From assembly GCF_007954275.1 (NCBI RefSeq), contig NZ_VOLT01000002.1, forward strand, positions 1 through 64,000: a stretch of 64,000 nt of DNA. Reading direction: 5' to 3'. This stretch comes from Colwellia demingiae (GTDB lineage Bacteria; Pseudomonadota; Gammaproteobacteria; Enterobacterales; Alteromonadaceae). The first letter of the stretch is position 1. Each line of letters starts with the position of its first letter. Positions 38,826 to 49,293 of this stretch are shown here, in pieces. Under the pieces are notes generated by a model that was given only the letters and a program-made list of their open reading frames with translations, was not told the DNA's origin and did no database searches. Position numbers and translations under genes: made by a program.

Positions 38826-39032
38826 ATGTCTACTACAACTGGTACAGTAAAATGGTTTAACGAAGCTAAAGGTTTTGGTTTCATCGAGCAAGAAAATGGT
38901 CCAGACGTTTTTGCTCATTTCAACGCTATCGTTGGTGACGGTTTTAAAACTCTTGCTGAAGGTCAAAAAGTTGAATTTACAGTTACTGACGGTCAGAAAG
39001 GACCTCAAGCTGAAAACATCGTTGCACTTTAA
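38826..39032 (+). CDS. Cold-shock protein (CspA family)
   Basis: A 68-residue single-stranded nucleic-acid-binding protein of the CSD/OB fold. RNP1 (KGFGFI, about 16-21) and RNP2 (VFAHF, about 29-33) are intact. Csp proteins act as RNA chaperones that melt mRNA structure in the cold. It has a very strong promoter, a long leader and a good terminator, consistent with high expression. Which Csp paralogue it is cannot be told from sequence alone. Confidence 0.95.
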   Translation: MSTTTGTVKWFNEAKGFGFIEQENGPDVFAHFNAIVGDGFKTLAEGQKVEFTVTDGQKGPQAENIVAL

Positions 39033-39082
39033 TTTGCAATATTTAGGTTAGTTACTCGATAACAAACCTAAAGATGTTAAAG

Positions 39083-39115
39083 AAAGGACATACCTTAATT
39101 GGATGTCCTTTTTTA
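39083..39115 (+). terminator. Intrinsic terminator of the cold-shock gene
   Basis: AAAGGACAT (39083-39091) and ATGTCCTTT (39103-39111) form a perfect 9-bp stem with an 11-base loop, running into TTTTT. Confidence 0.9.
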
Positions 39116-39383
39116 TTGCCTGTCTGAAATGTATTTTGTTTTTACCCCCATATTTACCTGCCTTCTCCAAACGTTTCGATACACAGACTAGCCTCCCCCA
39201 GTTTAGACTAAGATCCCCGGTAAAGTGCACTGACACTATATCCAAGTGACTGATTATACAACTACACCCTAGTTGTTATTAAAGCTAAGATTACAGTAAA
39301 AACCTACAACCTTTTGTAGAGGTTATGAATCACGCCCCCTAAATGGTGACGGATATATTTATACATTCTCTAAATTAAGGCAC

Positions 39384-39418
39384 AAAAAAAGCCAGTTCCT
39401 ATAAAGAACTAGCCTTTT
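39384..39418 (-). terminator. Intrinsic terminator of the mla-ibaG-murA operon
   Basis: On the minus strand, AAAAGGCTAGTTC and GAACTGGCTTTT pair with one bulged G and one U-G, followed by seven T in total. Confidence 0.85.
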
Positions 39419-39464
39419 CAACACAGCCATAACTATGACAATAAATTCAACTCATAACGAGGTG

Positions 39465-40739
<1,275 letters not shown>

Positions 40740-40845
40740 TTACTTAAAATGATTAAAAAATATCGAGCCAGTATACACAAAAATGCCCAGCATTAAAAAA
40801 CTAGGCATTAAAAGTACAATTTAGTAACACTATTACTCATTAATA

Positions 40846-41109
40846 CTAACTATTAAATAGTTTATCGCGTTGCCATTGTGCTTTATTGAATGTTTTCACC
40901 GTCACTGCGTGGATTGTGCCATCTTTTATAATATCAGCTAATGGCTTAAGTACTGCTTGCTGACGCTTAACACGACTTAAATCGTCAAACATGTCACTTA
41001 CTGCATTAATTCGGCATTGAGAACCATCAAATTTTACATGTACTTCATCAAGCTCAAGTGCTTCATTTATTAATTTACTTACTAATTGTTCAATCTCACC
41101 AACTTCCAA
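40846..41109 (-). CDS. ibaG: BolA-family protein IbaG
   Basis: An 87-residue BolA/YrbA-type protein; BolA proteins partner with monothiol glutaredoxins in iron-sulfur handling. It has the BolA core with VHVKFDGSQCRINAVSD and the conserved IHAVTVKTF near the C-terminus (TIHAVTVKTFNKAQW). Position between mlaB and murA matches E. coli yrbA, renamed ibaG. GGGAGTC precedes the start. Confidence 0.92.
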   Translation of the reverse strand: MEVGEIEQLVSKLINEALELDEVHVKFDGSQCRINAVSDMFDDLSRVKRQQAVLKPLADIIKDGTIHAVTVKTFNKAQWQRDKLFNS

Positions 41110-41133
41110 GGGAGTCTCCTTTGTTCGTTATTG

Positions 41134-41177
41134 ATATCCAAGCCACTTGAAGATGCATATTTAGGTGGTTTGGGTAT
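41134..41177 (+). repeat. Long palindrome between mlaB and ibaG
   Basis: A 44-bp near-complete palindrome centred on ATGCAT (41153-41158). As + strand RNA all but one of 22 positions pair when G-U is allowed; as minus RNA the wobble positions become A-C mismatches. The sequence (ccaagccacttgaagatgca...) resembles intergenic repeats that I recall as common in Vibrio and Alteromonadales genomes; this recollection is unverified. Confidence 0.6.
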
Positions 41178-41185
41178 ATATGATA

Positions 41186-41488
41186 CTAATCACATTTTAT
41201 AGGTAATAAACCATCTACGCCACTTAAGGTGATTAGTTTAGTTAATTTTTCAGGTATATTGCTAAAACTTAACTGACAAGAATGATGTGCAGCCTGTTCT
41301 AAAAGGTAAAACAGCCAAGCAAGGCCAGCTGTATCAGCCTTACTAACTTTGCTTAAATCAACATTAATAGCGCCATGTGCAAACCAATTTACATATTCAC
41401 TATTTTTGATATGCGCGACACTATGTCGGCTCAATTGACCAGAGACAGCTAGAGTACCATGATTAAGAACTATATTCGCTTTACTCAC
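41186..41488 (-). CDS. mlaB: Mla pathway STAS-domain protein MlaB
   Basis: A 100-residue STAS protein that binds the ATPase MlaF and is needed for MlaFEDB complex stability. Motifs: VNWFAHGAINVDLSKVSKADTAGLAWLFYLL; the threonine of KADTAGL corresponds to the functionally important Thr of E. coli MlaB. A GTG start four bases after the mlaC stop is used. Confidence 0.9.
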   Translation of the reverse strand: MSKANIVLNHGTLAVSGQLSRHSVAHIKNSEYVNWFAHGAINVDLSKVSKADTAGLAWLFYLLEQAAHHSCQLSFSNIPEKLTKLITLSGVDGLLPIKCD

Positions 41489-41491
41489 TAT

Positions 41492-42268
41492 TTATCCTTG
41501 CTGTTCATTTTTTTCCGCTGAACTTTCATCTTTTACTGCACGATTTTTAAAAACAATGTTCCGAGTACTTTTGCTTTTTAATAATTCAGTAACGTAAGGT
41601 AGGCCTTTTTGTCTAATGATACTACCTAGCTCAGCTTGCTTTGAGTCAAGTAAGCTAATCCCTTCTGCAACCATATCAAATGCTTGCCACTGTTTAGTTT
41701 TTTTATTAAGCCTAACCTTGAACGCCACATCAATATTATCTCGACCCACCATAATAATCCGTGTATTCACAGCGACTATTTTTTTACCCGCAAATGATCT
41801 TTCTGGAGAAAACTCTACCGCCTGATTATCATATAAAGTAAAGACTTGTGCATAAGAGCTCACCAAATACTCTCGAAATACAGGTACAAAGGCACGACGC
41901 TCGGCATCTGTTGTTTTTCTTAAATGCTTACCAATCACCTTAAAAGCAGAGTATTTATAGTTGATATAAGGCATCAACTCTTCTCGAACGATATCTTTCA
42001 ACAAGTTTGGATTCTCTTGAATAGCTTGTTGTTCACGTGCGAATCGTTTAAACGTCTGCTCAGCCGCACCTTGTACCATCTGATAGGGATTACTTTGGTC
42101 AACGATTTGTCGTCTTGGCTCTGTCGATAGCTCAATTGCCTGAGAAGGTAACGTAGTTACTGCTATTTCATTATTAGCAAGAGCACTCTTACTAATGGTC
42201 AGACTAAGTGCCAGACCAATAGCTAAACTCAAAACAACATTATTTGTACAAAACTTACTTAAGCTCAC
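41492..42268 (-). CDS. mlaC: Periplasmic phospholipid shuttle MlaC
   Basis: MlaC carries phospholipids between the outer-membrane MlaA complex and the inner-membrane MlaFEDB complex. 258 residues, longer than the 211 of E. coli because of extra N-terminal spacer and a charged C-terminal tail (SSAEKNEQQG). A signal peptide (~1-31, ISKSALA-NN) precedes the Tol_Tol_Ttg2 domain (NPYQMVQGAAEQTFKRF, YINYKYSAFKVIGKHLRK, FREYLVSSYAQVF). GTG start with GAGGAG upstream. Confidence 0.93.
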   Translation of the reverse strand: MSLSKFCTNNVVLSLAIGLALSLTISKSALANNEIAVTTLPSQAIELSTEPRRQIVDQSNPYQMVQGAAEQTFKRFAREQQAIQENPNLLKDIVREELMPYINYKYSAFKVIGKHLRKTTDAERRAFVPVFREYLVSSYAQVFTLYDNQAVEFSPERSFAGKKIVAVNTRIIMVGRDNIDVAFKVRLNKKTKQWQAFDMVAEGISLLDSKQAELGSIIRQKGLPYVTELLKSKSTRNIVFKNRAVKDESSAEKNEQQG

Positions 42269-42272
42269 TTAT

Positions 42273-42758
42273 CTACTCCTCACCACTTCCCTGGCTAAAT
42301 AAAAACTGTCCTATCAACTCTTCTAGTACTAAAGCTGGTTTAGTGTCTTCAATAAAATCACCTGGTTGCAAAGTATCAACGGATTCGTCTACAAAGCCAG
42401 GTTGCACGCCTAAATACTGCTCACCTAATAAACCTGCCGTTAATATTGCGACAGAAGTAGCTTCTGAGAATTTATTATATTGTGTATAAATTTCAAGAGT
42501 AACTACGGGTGTATAGTCTTCTTCATCTAACGAAATATCACTAACACGACCAACAACAACGCCGCCAACTTTTATTGGTGAGCGCACTTTTAAGCCGCCA
42601 ATATTATCGAACTTAGCAAAAAGCTGATAACTATCACCATTACCACCAATACCTGAGTCTGCGACTTTAAGTGATAACATCAATAAGGCAGCTAGACCTA
42701 ATGCAACAAAAAAACCTACCAATAACTCTATTTTCTTAGACACCATGTCTTTCACCAA
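42273..42758 (-). CDS. mlaD: MCE-domain membrane protein MlaD
   Basis: MlaD is the hexameric MCE subunit that holds lipid in the MlaFEDB transporter. 161 residues: one N-terminal transmembrane helix (about 8-28), then the MCE domain (SYQLFAKFDNIGGLKVRSPIKVGGVVVGRVSDI) and C-terminal helix (EELIGQFLFSQG). It is slightly shorter than E. coli MlaD (183). Confidence 0.94.
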   Translation of the reverse strand: MVKDMVSKKIELLVGFFVALGLAALLMLSLKVADSGIGGNGDSYQLFAKFDNIGGLKVRSPIKVGGVVVGRVSDISLDEEDYTPVVTLEIYTQYNKFSEATSVAILTAGLLGEQYLGVQPGFVDESVDTLQPGDFIEDTKPALVLEELIGQFLFSQGSGEE

Positions 42759-42831
42759 CGCTTTATAATAAAAGTTTAATAATTAATTTTAACGGGATAA
42801 CAATGTGCAGTAATTGCTTTACGAGCCTAAA

Positions 42832-43608
42832 TTACTTGACGAACATTAATGCCGTTAATATGAAATCCAAAAATAACACCAATAATGATGATTGCACTAC
42901 AGTTGAGGTAGTCGCACGACTAATACCTTCAGAGGTTGGTTCACAATCATAGCCTTTGTATACGGCTATCCACATCACAACAAAAGCAAAGACAATACTT
43001 TTAATAATACCGTTGAGAATGTCTTTTTCAAAGTCGACCTGATCTTGCATTACCGACCAAAAAGTTCCGCCATCAACACCTAACCAATCAACTCCAACAA
43101 CGTGGGCGCCAAGTATACCGACCATAGAAAAAATAGCAGCCAACAAGGGTAAACTAATAAATCCAGCCCAAAAACGTGGCGCGATGACTCGTCTTAATGG
43201 GTCAATCGCCATCATCTCTAGACTCGATAATTGCTCAGTCGCTTTCATCAAACCTATTTCAGCGGTAAGTGCGGACCCTGCACGTCCAGCAAATAATAAA
43301 GCGGCAACCACGGGACCAAGCTCTCTCAATAACGACAGGGCAACCATAGGACCTAAACTAGCTTCCGCGCCATATCCCACAAGTATAGTATAGCCCTGTA
43401 AAGCCAAGACCATGCCAATAAACGTACCTGACACCACAATGATCAACAAAGACAATACACCGACACTGTATAGCTGTTGCATCAGTAAAGGCGTGCCCTT
43501 ACGAATATTGGGTACATGCATTAACGCTGACATCAACAAGATCACTGCCCGCCCTAAACCACTTATCATATTCAGAGTTTGCTTACCTAAAAACTGTATA
43601 TATTGCAC
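42832..43608 (-). CDS. mlaE: Phospholipid ABC transporter permease MlaE
   Basis: The membrane permease of the Mla retrograde phospholipid system. 258 residues with 5-6 hydrophobic segments and the family block [40 protein letters not shown], which contacts MlaF. Same length and position as E. coli MlaE (260). Confidence 0.95.
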   Translation of the reverse strand: MQYIQFLGKQTLNMISGLGRAVILLMSALMHVPNIRKGTPLLMQQLYSVGVLSLLIIVVSGTFIGMVLALQGYTILVGYGAEASLGPMVALSLLRELGPVVAALLFAGRAGSALTAEIGLMKATEQLSSLEMMAIDPLRRVIAPRFWAGFISLPLLAAIFSMVGILGAHVVGVDWLGVDGGTFWSVMQDQVDFEKDILNGIIKSIVFAFVVMWIAVYKGYDCEPTSEGISRATTSTVVQSSLLVLFLDFILTALMFVK

Positions 43609-43634
43609 TATTTTCCGCCTTGAAACTGATTCAT

Positions 43635-44465
43635 TTATCCAACTCTTTTTGACGATGTTTTAATGAGTTCATCACTATAAGCCGGCGCTTCATAATGAAA
43701 AGGTACTGCACCATCAGCTTCACCATGAATAAATTGTTGTACCAAGGGAGAACTATCTTGGCGTATTTGCTCTGGTGTACCATGACCAATGATTTTCTTT
43801 TCGGCAACAATATAAATATAATCTGCGATGCTCATGACCTCAGGAACATCGTGTGAAACCACTATCGAAGTTAACCCCAACGCATCACTTAATGAACGTA
43901 TTAACCGAACAATAACTCCCATAGAAATAGGGTCTTGACCAGCAAAAGGCTCATCATACAATATGAGTTCAGGATCTAAAGCAATTGCTCGTGCTAGTGC
44001 AACCCTACGAGCCATGCCCCCAGAAAGTTCACTTGGCTGTAAGTGCCTTGCACCTCGCAAGCCTACTGCTTCGAGTTTCATCAAGACAATTTTTTCAATG
44101 ATGGCTTCAGATAATTGGGTATGTTCTCTTATGGGGAAGGCAATATTATCGTAAACACTCATTTCAGTAAATAAAGCACCACTTTGAAAGAGCATACTCA
44201 TATCTTTACGGACTTCATATAAGTCCGTACGTGATAACAAAGGGATGTTTTTACCCGCAAAAAGTATATTGCCACTTTCAGGTTTTATTTGGCCACCAAT
44301 CAAGCGAAGTAAGGTGGTCTTACCAATACCACTCGGCCCCATAATAGCGGTAACTTTCCCTTTAGGAATAGACAAGCTGATATCGTCATAAATCACACGC
44401 TCACCTCGTTTAAAGGTCAGGTTTTCAATTTCAACCAAATTTTCTTCAGGTGCGGGATTTGTCAT
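43635..44465 (-). CDS. mlaF: Phospholipid ABC transporter ATPase MlaF
   Basis: ATPase of the MlaFEDB complex. 276 residues with Walker [10 protein letters not shown] (~43-51), Q-loop [16 protein letters not shown], signature LSGGMARR, Walker [16 protein letters not shown] and switch VSHDVPEV. The C-terminal extension contacting MlaB is present. First gene of the mlaFEDCB-ibaG-murA run, divergent from caxA as in E. coli. Confidence 0.95.
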   Translation of the reverse strand: MTNPAPEENLVEIENLTFKRGERVIYDDISLSIPKGKVTAIMGPSGIGKTTLLRLIGGQIKPESGNILFAGKNIPLLSRTDLYEVRKDMSMLFQSGALFTEMSVYDNIAFPIREHTQLSEAIIEKIVLMKLEAVGLRGARHLQPSELSGGMARRVALARAIALDPELILYDEPFAGQDPISMGVIVRLIRSLSDALGLTSIVVSHDVPEVMSIADYIYIVAEKKIIGHGTPEQIRQDSSPLVQQFIHGEADGAVPFHYEAPAYSDELIKTSSKRVG

Positions 44466-44731
44466 AATTCAACGTCACTGTTGTTTATTGTCTAAATCTA
44501 CAATAGGAATTCTTTTAATACAGGTGATTTTACCTGAGCGGTAACAATTCTTCATTAGAAATTAACAAATAACAGCGCAATAAGTGTAAAAATTAAAGGT
44601 TAAATTGTAAGAAAGTGATCGTTTTTGCTCAAAAGTAAGACAAAAGAATATTATTTTCCTTCAGTTGACATTATTTACTTCTTTTTTGTTCAACAACCAG
44701 CGACAATTTACCCTTAACCTTGGAGTCATTA

Positions 44732-45712
44732 ATGCTAGAACAAATATTTATATTACTCATTGCCCTTGTTGCTTTAGTTTGGAGTGCCGATAAATTCGTT
44801 TTTGGTGCTTCATCATTAGCAAGAAACTTAGGTATCTCACCAATGATAATTGGTTTAACTATCGTTGCTATGGGTTCTTCAGCACCAGAAATGATGGTGG
44901 CTGCAACGGCATCGATGCAAGGTAACCCTGATACAGCCATCGGTAATGCTATTGGTTCAAATATTACCAATATAGCCTTGGTACTTGGTATTACAGCTTT
45001 ACTACAACCATTAACTGTTTCATCACAAACAATAAGGCGTGAAATCCCTATTATATTGGCTGTTACCGCCTTAGGATATTGGTTACTTATTGATAATCAC
45101 TTTAGTTTCATTGAAGGTATTATCTTGATATCCGGTTTTGCCATCTACATTATTACCCTCCTTGTTATCACATTGAAAAAAACAAAGGGTAGACCTAGTG
45201 ATGATCCTTTGATTATTGAGGCAGAACAGGATGTTGCCGCTGCCGTTAGTATGAAATTATCTTTGATTTGGTTGGGTGTTGGTATCATTTTATTACCATT
45301 GAGCGCGAGCTTTTTGGTTGACTCTTCTGTATATATTGCTAAAGCTTACGGCATAAGTGACTTAGTTATAGGTTTAACTATTATTGCGATTGGTACCAGT
45401 TTACCCGAGCTAGCCGCGAGCATAATGAGCATAATCAAAAAAGAAGATGATTTAGCACTCGGTAATATAATAGGTTCTAACATCTTTAATATTTTGGCGG
45501 TATTGCCAATAGCCGGTCTGATTGCTCCTGGTAATATTGATCCTTCAGCTGCCAGTAGAGATGCACCTTATATGTTAGGTATTACTTTACTGCTATTTAT
45601 CTTATGTTTTAGTCGCCGCTTAGGTTCATTTAGAATTACCCGTGCCAAAGGCCTATTATTACTGCTAAGCTTTGCCGCTTATCAAGTATTACTTTTTAGT
45701 CAATTGTCATAA
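44732..45712 (+). CDS. caxA: Calcium/sodium:cation antiporter (YrbG-like)
   Basis: A 326-residue inner-membrane exchanger with two homologous five-helix halves, each with the alpha-repeat GSSAPEMMVAATA / GTSLPELAASIMS and GNAIGSNITNIALVLG / GNIIGSNIFNILAVLP. This matches E. coli YrbG (325 residues). The ATG at 44732 has GGAG at the right distance; an upstream TTG lacks support. It begins the Kdo/Lpt operon in the usual order. Confidence 0.92.
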   Translation: MLEQIFILLIALVALVWSADKFVFGASSLARNLGISPMIIGLTIVAMGSSAPEMMVAATASMQGNPDTAIGNAIGSNITNIALVLGITALLQPLTVSSQTIRREIPIILAVTALGYWLLIDNHFSFIEGIILISGFAIYIITLLVITLKKTKGRPSDDPLIIEAEQDVAAAVSMKLSLIWLGVGIILLPLSASFLVDSSVYIAKAYGISDLVIGLTIIAIGTSLPELAASIMSIIKKEDDLALGNIIGSNIFNILAVLPIAGLIAPGNIDPSAASRDAPYMLGITLLLFILCFSRRLGSFRITRAKGLLLLLSFAAYQVLLFSQLS

Positions 45713-45739
45713 TATAAAGACTGAGATTAATTAACCATT

Positions 45740-46705
45740 ATGAAAAATTTCAAACAGTTAGCAAAAAACGTTATTGAGATTGAGCAGCAAGCCATCGCTG
45801 AACTAGTACAGTTTATTGATGATAACTTTGAACTTGCCTGTCAACTCATGTTTCATTGCAAAGGACGAGTGATCGTCATTGGCATGGGCAAATCAGGTCA
45901 TATTGGCGGTAAAATAGCGGCTACGCTTGCCAGTACTGGGACACCATCATTTTTTGTTCACCCTGGAGAAGCCAGTCATGGCGATCTAGGCATGATCACC
46001 AGTAATGATGTAGTTTTAACCATCTCTAACTCAGGTGAAACCAGTGAAGTACTTGCCATAATCCCTGTTATTAAGCGCATAGGTGCCAAACTAATTTCAA
46101 TGACAGGTAACACTGAATCGACCTTAGCTAAATTAGCAGACACCCATGTTTGCATTAAAGTATCTGCTGAAGCTTGTCCACTTGGTTTAGCCCCAACATC
46201 AAGTACTACGGCAACGTTAGTAATGGGCGACGCTTTAGCAGTCGCTTTGCTCAATGCTCGTGATTTTACTGCGGATGATTTTGCTTTATCTCATCCAGGA
46301 GGCAGTTTAGGTAAACGTTTATTATTACGCCTAAATGATATTATGCATCAAGGCGAACGTGTTCCTATGATTTCAGAACATGCACTGATTAAAGATGCCT
46401 TGGTTGAAATGTCATTAAAAGGCTTGGGCATGACTGCTATAGTTAATGAGCAACAACAACTAGTCGGTTTATTTACTGATGGTGATCTTCGCAGGGTATT
46501 AGATAATAGAATAGATATCCACAGTGAGAGTATTAACACAGTAATGACCCATAATCCTAGCGTAGCGCAAAGTGATATGCTGGCTGCTCAGGCGCTAAAA
46601 ATTATGGAAGATAAAAAAATAAATGGTCTTATTATTGTCGATAGCAATAATACACCTGTAGGTGCAATGAATATGCATGACTTCTTAAGTTCTGGAGTGC
46701 TTTAA
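45740..46705 (+). CDS. kdsD: D-arabinose-5-phosphate isomerase
   Basis: Converts ribulose-5-phosphate to arabinose-5-phosphate, the first step of Kdo synthesis. 321 residues: SIS domain (about 35-180, GMGKSGHIGGKIAATLASTGTPSFFVHPGEASHGDLGMI) followed by two CBS motifs (~205-315). The same organisation as E. coli KdsD (328). The stop overlaps the kdsC start. Confidence 0.95.
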   Translation: MKNFKQLAKNVIEIEQQAIAELVQFIDDNFELACQLMFHCKGRVIVIGMGKSGHIGGKIAATLASTGTPSFFVHPGEASHGDLGMITSNDVVLTISNSGETSEVLAIIPVIKRIGAKLISMTGNTESTLAKLADTHVCIKVSAEACPLGLAPTSSTTATLVMGDALAVALLNARDFTADDFALSHPGGSLGKRLLLRLNDIMHQGERVPMISEHALIKDALVEMSLKGLGMTAIVNEQQQLVGLFTDGDLRRVLDNRIDIHSESINTVMTHNPSVAQSDMLAAQALKIMEDKKINGLIIVDSNNTPVGAMNMHDFLSSGVL

Positions 46706-47250
46706 TGAATACCCTATATGGTAATGTAGAACACGACATTTTAGCCAAAGCGAAACAAATAAAGTTACTGGTATGCGATGTTGATGGCGTATTTTCTGAC
46801 GGCAGAATATATTTAGGAAATGATGGTGAAGAGTTAAAAGCTTTTCATACCAAAGATGGTTTCGGCATTAAGGCCTTAGGAGCTAGTGGTGTTGATGTTG
46901 CTATAATTACGGGAAGAAATTCTGCTATCGTAGCAAATCGTATGAAAGCATTAAACGTGGCGCATATTATTCAAGGCCAAGAAGATAAACTACCTGCATT
47001 GATCGAGTTAACTCAACAATTAAACATTACTCTTAACGAGGTAGCGTACATTGGTGATGATGTACCCGACTTAAGCTGCATTAAAGAAGTAGGTCTTGGC
47101 ATTAGTGTTTCCGATGGCCATCCTCTAGTATTACGCGGTGCCGATTATACTACCTTTACTCCCGGTGGTTTTGGCGCAGTGCGAGAAACATGTGATTTGA
47201 TCATGCAAAGCCAAAATAACTTAAACAGTGCATCAGGCGCGAGTATATGA
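46705..47250 (+). CDS. kdsC: 3-deoxy-D-manno-octulosonate 8-phosphate phosphatase
   Basis: A HAD-superfamily C0 phosphatase releasing Kdo from Kdo-8-phosphate. 181 residues with nucleophile motif CDVDGVFSDG (Asp25, Asp27), IITGRNS and YIGDDVPDL. Overlaps kdsD by one base and lptC by four. Confidence 0.95.
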   Translation: MNTLYGNVEHDILAKAKQIKLLVCDVDGVFSDGRIYLGNDGEELKAFHTKDGFGIKALGASGVDVAIITGRNSAIVANRMKALNVAHIIQGQEDKLPALIELTQQLNITLNEVAYIGDDVPDLSCIKEVGLGISVSDGHPLVLRGADYTTFTPGGFGAVRETCDLIMQSQNNLNSASGASI

Positions 47251-47816
47251 ATCGATTAAATAGCCTAGCGCTATTTGTCTTACTGCTTAGTGCGCTAATT
47301 TATGGCATTATTGAGTGGCGTAGTGCTTCAATAGAGCAAGATACTTTAATTGTTGATGAGCAACGTCCGGATTTTATTGCTGAGCAGCTACAAAGCAAAA
47401 TCTATAGTGACTTAGGGCAACTTTCCCACACTATTGAAGCAGAAAGAATGGAGCATTATTCTGATTTAGAAGTCAGTTACTTTGAATTGCCGAATTACAC
47501 ATTATATCCGCAAAAAGAAGGTCAGCCATGGAAGGTCAGTGCGCAAGAAGCGACACTTTACAAAGACAACCGTGTAGAACTAAAGAATCAAGTACATATT
47601 ACAGCAACAGAAATTGACAGCTTAATAAAAGAGATTCATTGCAAAACAATAGCATTAGATTTAAAAACCAATATCATTAGTTCAGAGCAATCAGTTGTTG
47701 TGGTCGGAAAAGATTTCACCATGTACGGCTCAGGATTAATTATAGATTTAAACACTAAACAAATGACCCTAACTCAGCATGAACGTACTATTTATAAAAA
47801 ATATGATGAAAGCTAA
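47247..47816 (+). CDS. lptC: LPS export protein LptC
   Basis: Bitopic inner-membrane protein that takes LPS from LptB2FG and passes it to LptA. 189 residues with a single N-terminal transmembrane helix (about 5-23), then an OstA-type beta-jellyroll (YTLYPQKEGQPWKVSAQEATLY, IISSEQSVVVVGKDFTMYGSGL). ATGA overlap with kdsC. Confidence 0.92.
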   Translation: MNRLNSLALFVLLLSALIYGIIEWRSASIEQDTLIVDEQRPDFIAEQLQSKIYSDLGQLSHTIEAERMEHYSDLEVSYFELPNYTLYPQKEGQPWKVSAQEATLYKDNRVELKNQVHITATEIDSLIKEIHCKTIALDLKTNIISSEQSVVVVGKDFTMYGSGLIIDLNTKQMTLTQHERTIYKKYDES

Positions 47817-48441
47817 TTTAAGCCGTATTACCTTCAAACGTAGTACCTTCAAACATAATACATTCAAAGTAATAGCGCTAACTTGTAGCCTAATTCTTTG
47901 CAGTCCTGCCCATGCAGATAAAACAGATTTAGAACAAGAGATCACCATTAAATCACAGCGACAAGCTGCAGATCTCAAAAATAAAATTGCAAGTTATTTA
48001 GATAATGTCAGTATTCGCCAAGGCTCAATTTCTATTACCGCAGATGTAGTTAAAGTATTTAGCCGCATTGATGAAAAGAATGGCACAAAAAATGATACTT
48101 ATTTAGCAAAAGGAAAGCCCGCTATTTTCCAGCAACAACTCGAAGATGGTAGCTTAATCACTTTACAGGCAGATGAAATAACCTATAACCCTAGCTCAAA
48201 TATGATTACTATTTCAGGTAATGCCCTAGTCAAGCAAGCGGGAAGTGAAGTCAGTGGTAATGAAATAACTTATAATACTGTAAGTGAAAAACTAGAAGCA
48301 CAAAGTGCCAATAATCAACCTGTTACTACCATATTACAACCAACCGTTCTCAAAAAACAGAAAGAGACTTACGAAAAATCTAAAGAAGAAAAACCAACCG
48401 ACAAGGTAGTAGAAAAAGAAGGCGATAGCCGTGACAATTAA
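47803..48441 (+). CDS. lptA: Periplasmic LPS-transport bridge protein LptA
   Basis: LptA oligomers form the periplasmic bridge for LPS. 212 residues from the ATG at 47803 (a second ATG follows at 47806; an upstream ATG at 47779 is less likely). A basic N-terminus with three imperfect TFK repeats precedes the signal core [16 protein letters not shown]. The OstA-like domain follows ([29 protein letters not shown]). A Lys/Glu-rich tail of ~30 residues extends the C-terminus. Overlaps lptC. Confidence 0.9.
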   Translation: MMKANLSRITFKRSTFKHNTFKVIALTCSLILCSPAHADKTDLEQEITIKSQRQAADLKNKIASYLDNVSIRQGSISITADVVKVFSRIDEKNGTKNDTYLAKGKPAIFQQQLEDGSLITLQADEITYNPSSNMITISGNALVKQAGSEVSGNEITYNTVSEKLEAQSANNQPVTTILQPTVLKKQKETYEKSKEEKPTDKVVEKEGDSRDN

Positions 48442-49186
48442 AACCACGAGCAAAACGCTGGTAAATACACTTATTGCCGATGGTTTATCGAAGTCTTATA
48501 AAAGCAGACAAGTTGTTAAAAATGTTAGTTTGCAAGTTGACGCAGGACAAATAGTTGGCTTATTAGGGCCCAATGGCGCCGGAAAAACCACTTCCTTTTA
48601 TATGATCGTTGGCTTAGTGCCAAATGACAATGGATCTATCAAGCTCAACGGTCGAGACCTAACTCTTGCTCCTATGCATGAAAGAGCACGAAGCGGTATT
48701 GGCTATTTACCTCAAGAAGCATCAATTTTTAGAAAGCTCACCGTTAGTGATAATATCATGGCGATATTACAAACACGCAAAGAGCTTAGTGAAGCCCAGC
48801 GCGCTGAGAAACTTGAAAATTTATTAGAAGAGTTCCATATTTGTCATATCAAAGACAATACCGGCATGAGCTTATCAGGTGGCGAAAGACGAAGAGTTGA
48901 AATTGCCAGAGCGCTCGCTGCAGACCCTCAATTTATTTTATTAGATGAACCCTTTGCCGGTGTTGATCCTATTTCGGTTGGCGACATTAAAAAAATCATC
49001 TTACACTTAAAACAACGAGGCATAGGTATATTAATCACAGACCATAATGTGAGAGAGACATTAGACGTTTGTGAACATGCTTATATAGTTAGTAATGGTG
49101 AAATTATTGCACAAGGTAATGCAGATCAAATTCTTGCTAATCAAAAAGTCAGAGATGTATACCTTGGCGAACAATTCACGCTATAG
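48431..49186 (+). CDS. lptB: LPS export ABC transporter ATPase LptB
   Basis: Cytoplasmic ATPase that powers LPS extraction with LptFG. 251 residues, Walker [12 protein letters not shown], signature LSGGERRR, Walker [15 protein letters not shown], switch ITDHNVRE, all diagnostic of LptB. GTG start overlapping the lptA stop, with AAGAAGG upstream. lptF/lptG are not in this window, as usual. Confidence 0.95.
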   Translation: MTIKTTSKTLVNTLIADGLSKSYKSRQVVKNVSLQVDAGQIVGLLGPNGAGKTTSFYMIVGLVPNDNGSIKLNGRDLTLAPMHERARSGIGYLPQEASIFRKLTVSDNIMAILQTRKELSEAQRAEKLENLLEEFHICHIKDNTGMSLSGGERRRVEIARALAADPQFILLDEPFAGVDPISVGDIKKIILHLKQRGIGILITDHNVRETLDVCEHAYIVSNGEIIAQGNADQILANQKVRDVYLGEQFTL

Positions 49187-49229
49187 TAAAGCGATAGGCT
49201 AGTAAATTTAGTCAGAATACTTAATAGAA

Positions 49230-49262
49230 TAGTCGTTACATCTTGTTTTAGCGTAACGACTA
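49230..49262 (+). promoter_or_regulatory. Hairpin in the lptB-rpoN gap
   Basis: TAGTCGTTAC (49230-49239) and GTAACGACTA (49253-49262) pair perfectly around a 13-base loop, 31 bp before the rpoN start. No T-run follows, so it is more likely a leader or stability element than a terminator. Confidence 0.45.
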
Positions 49263-49293
49263 AGAATAATAAATAGGAAATCATATAACCTAG

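Larger units (their letters stand above)
39033..39464. other. 432-bp intergenic region
   Basis: Two converging genes end here: the cold-shock terminator (39083-39115) and the murA terminator (39384-39418). The ~270 bp between hold no supported gene. A 65-codon open frame on the minus strand (39048-39245) crosses the terminator and looks random. Confidence 0.6.

Noticed and set aside
39048..39245. 65-codon minus-strand open frame
   Set aside because: Runs through the cold-shock terminator and has no start signals or protein-like features.
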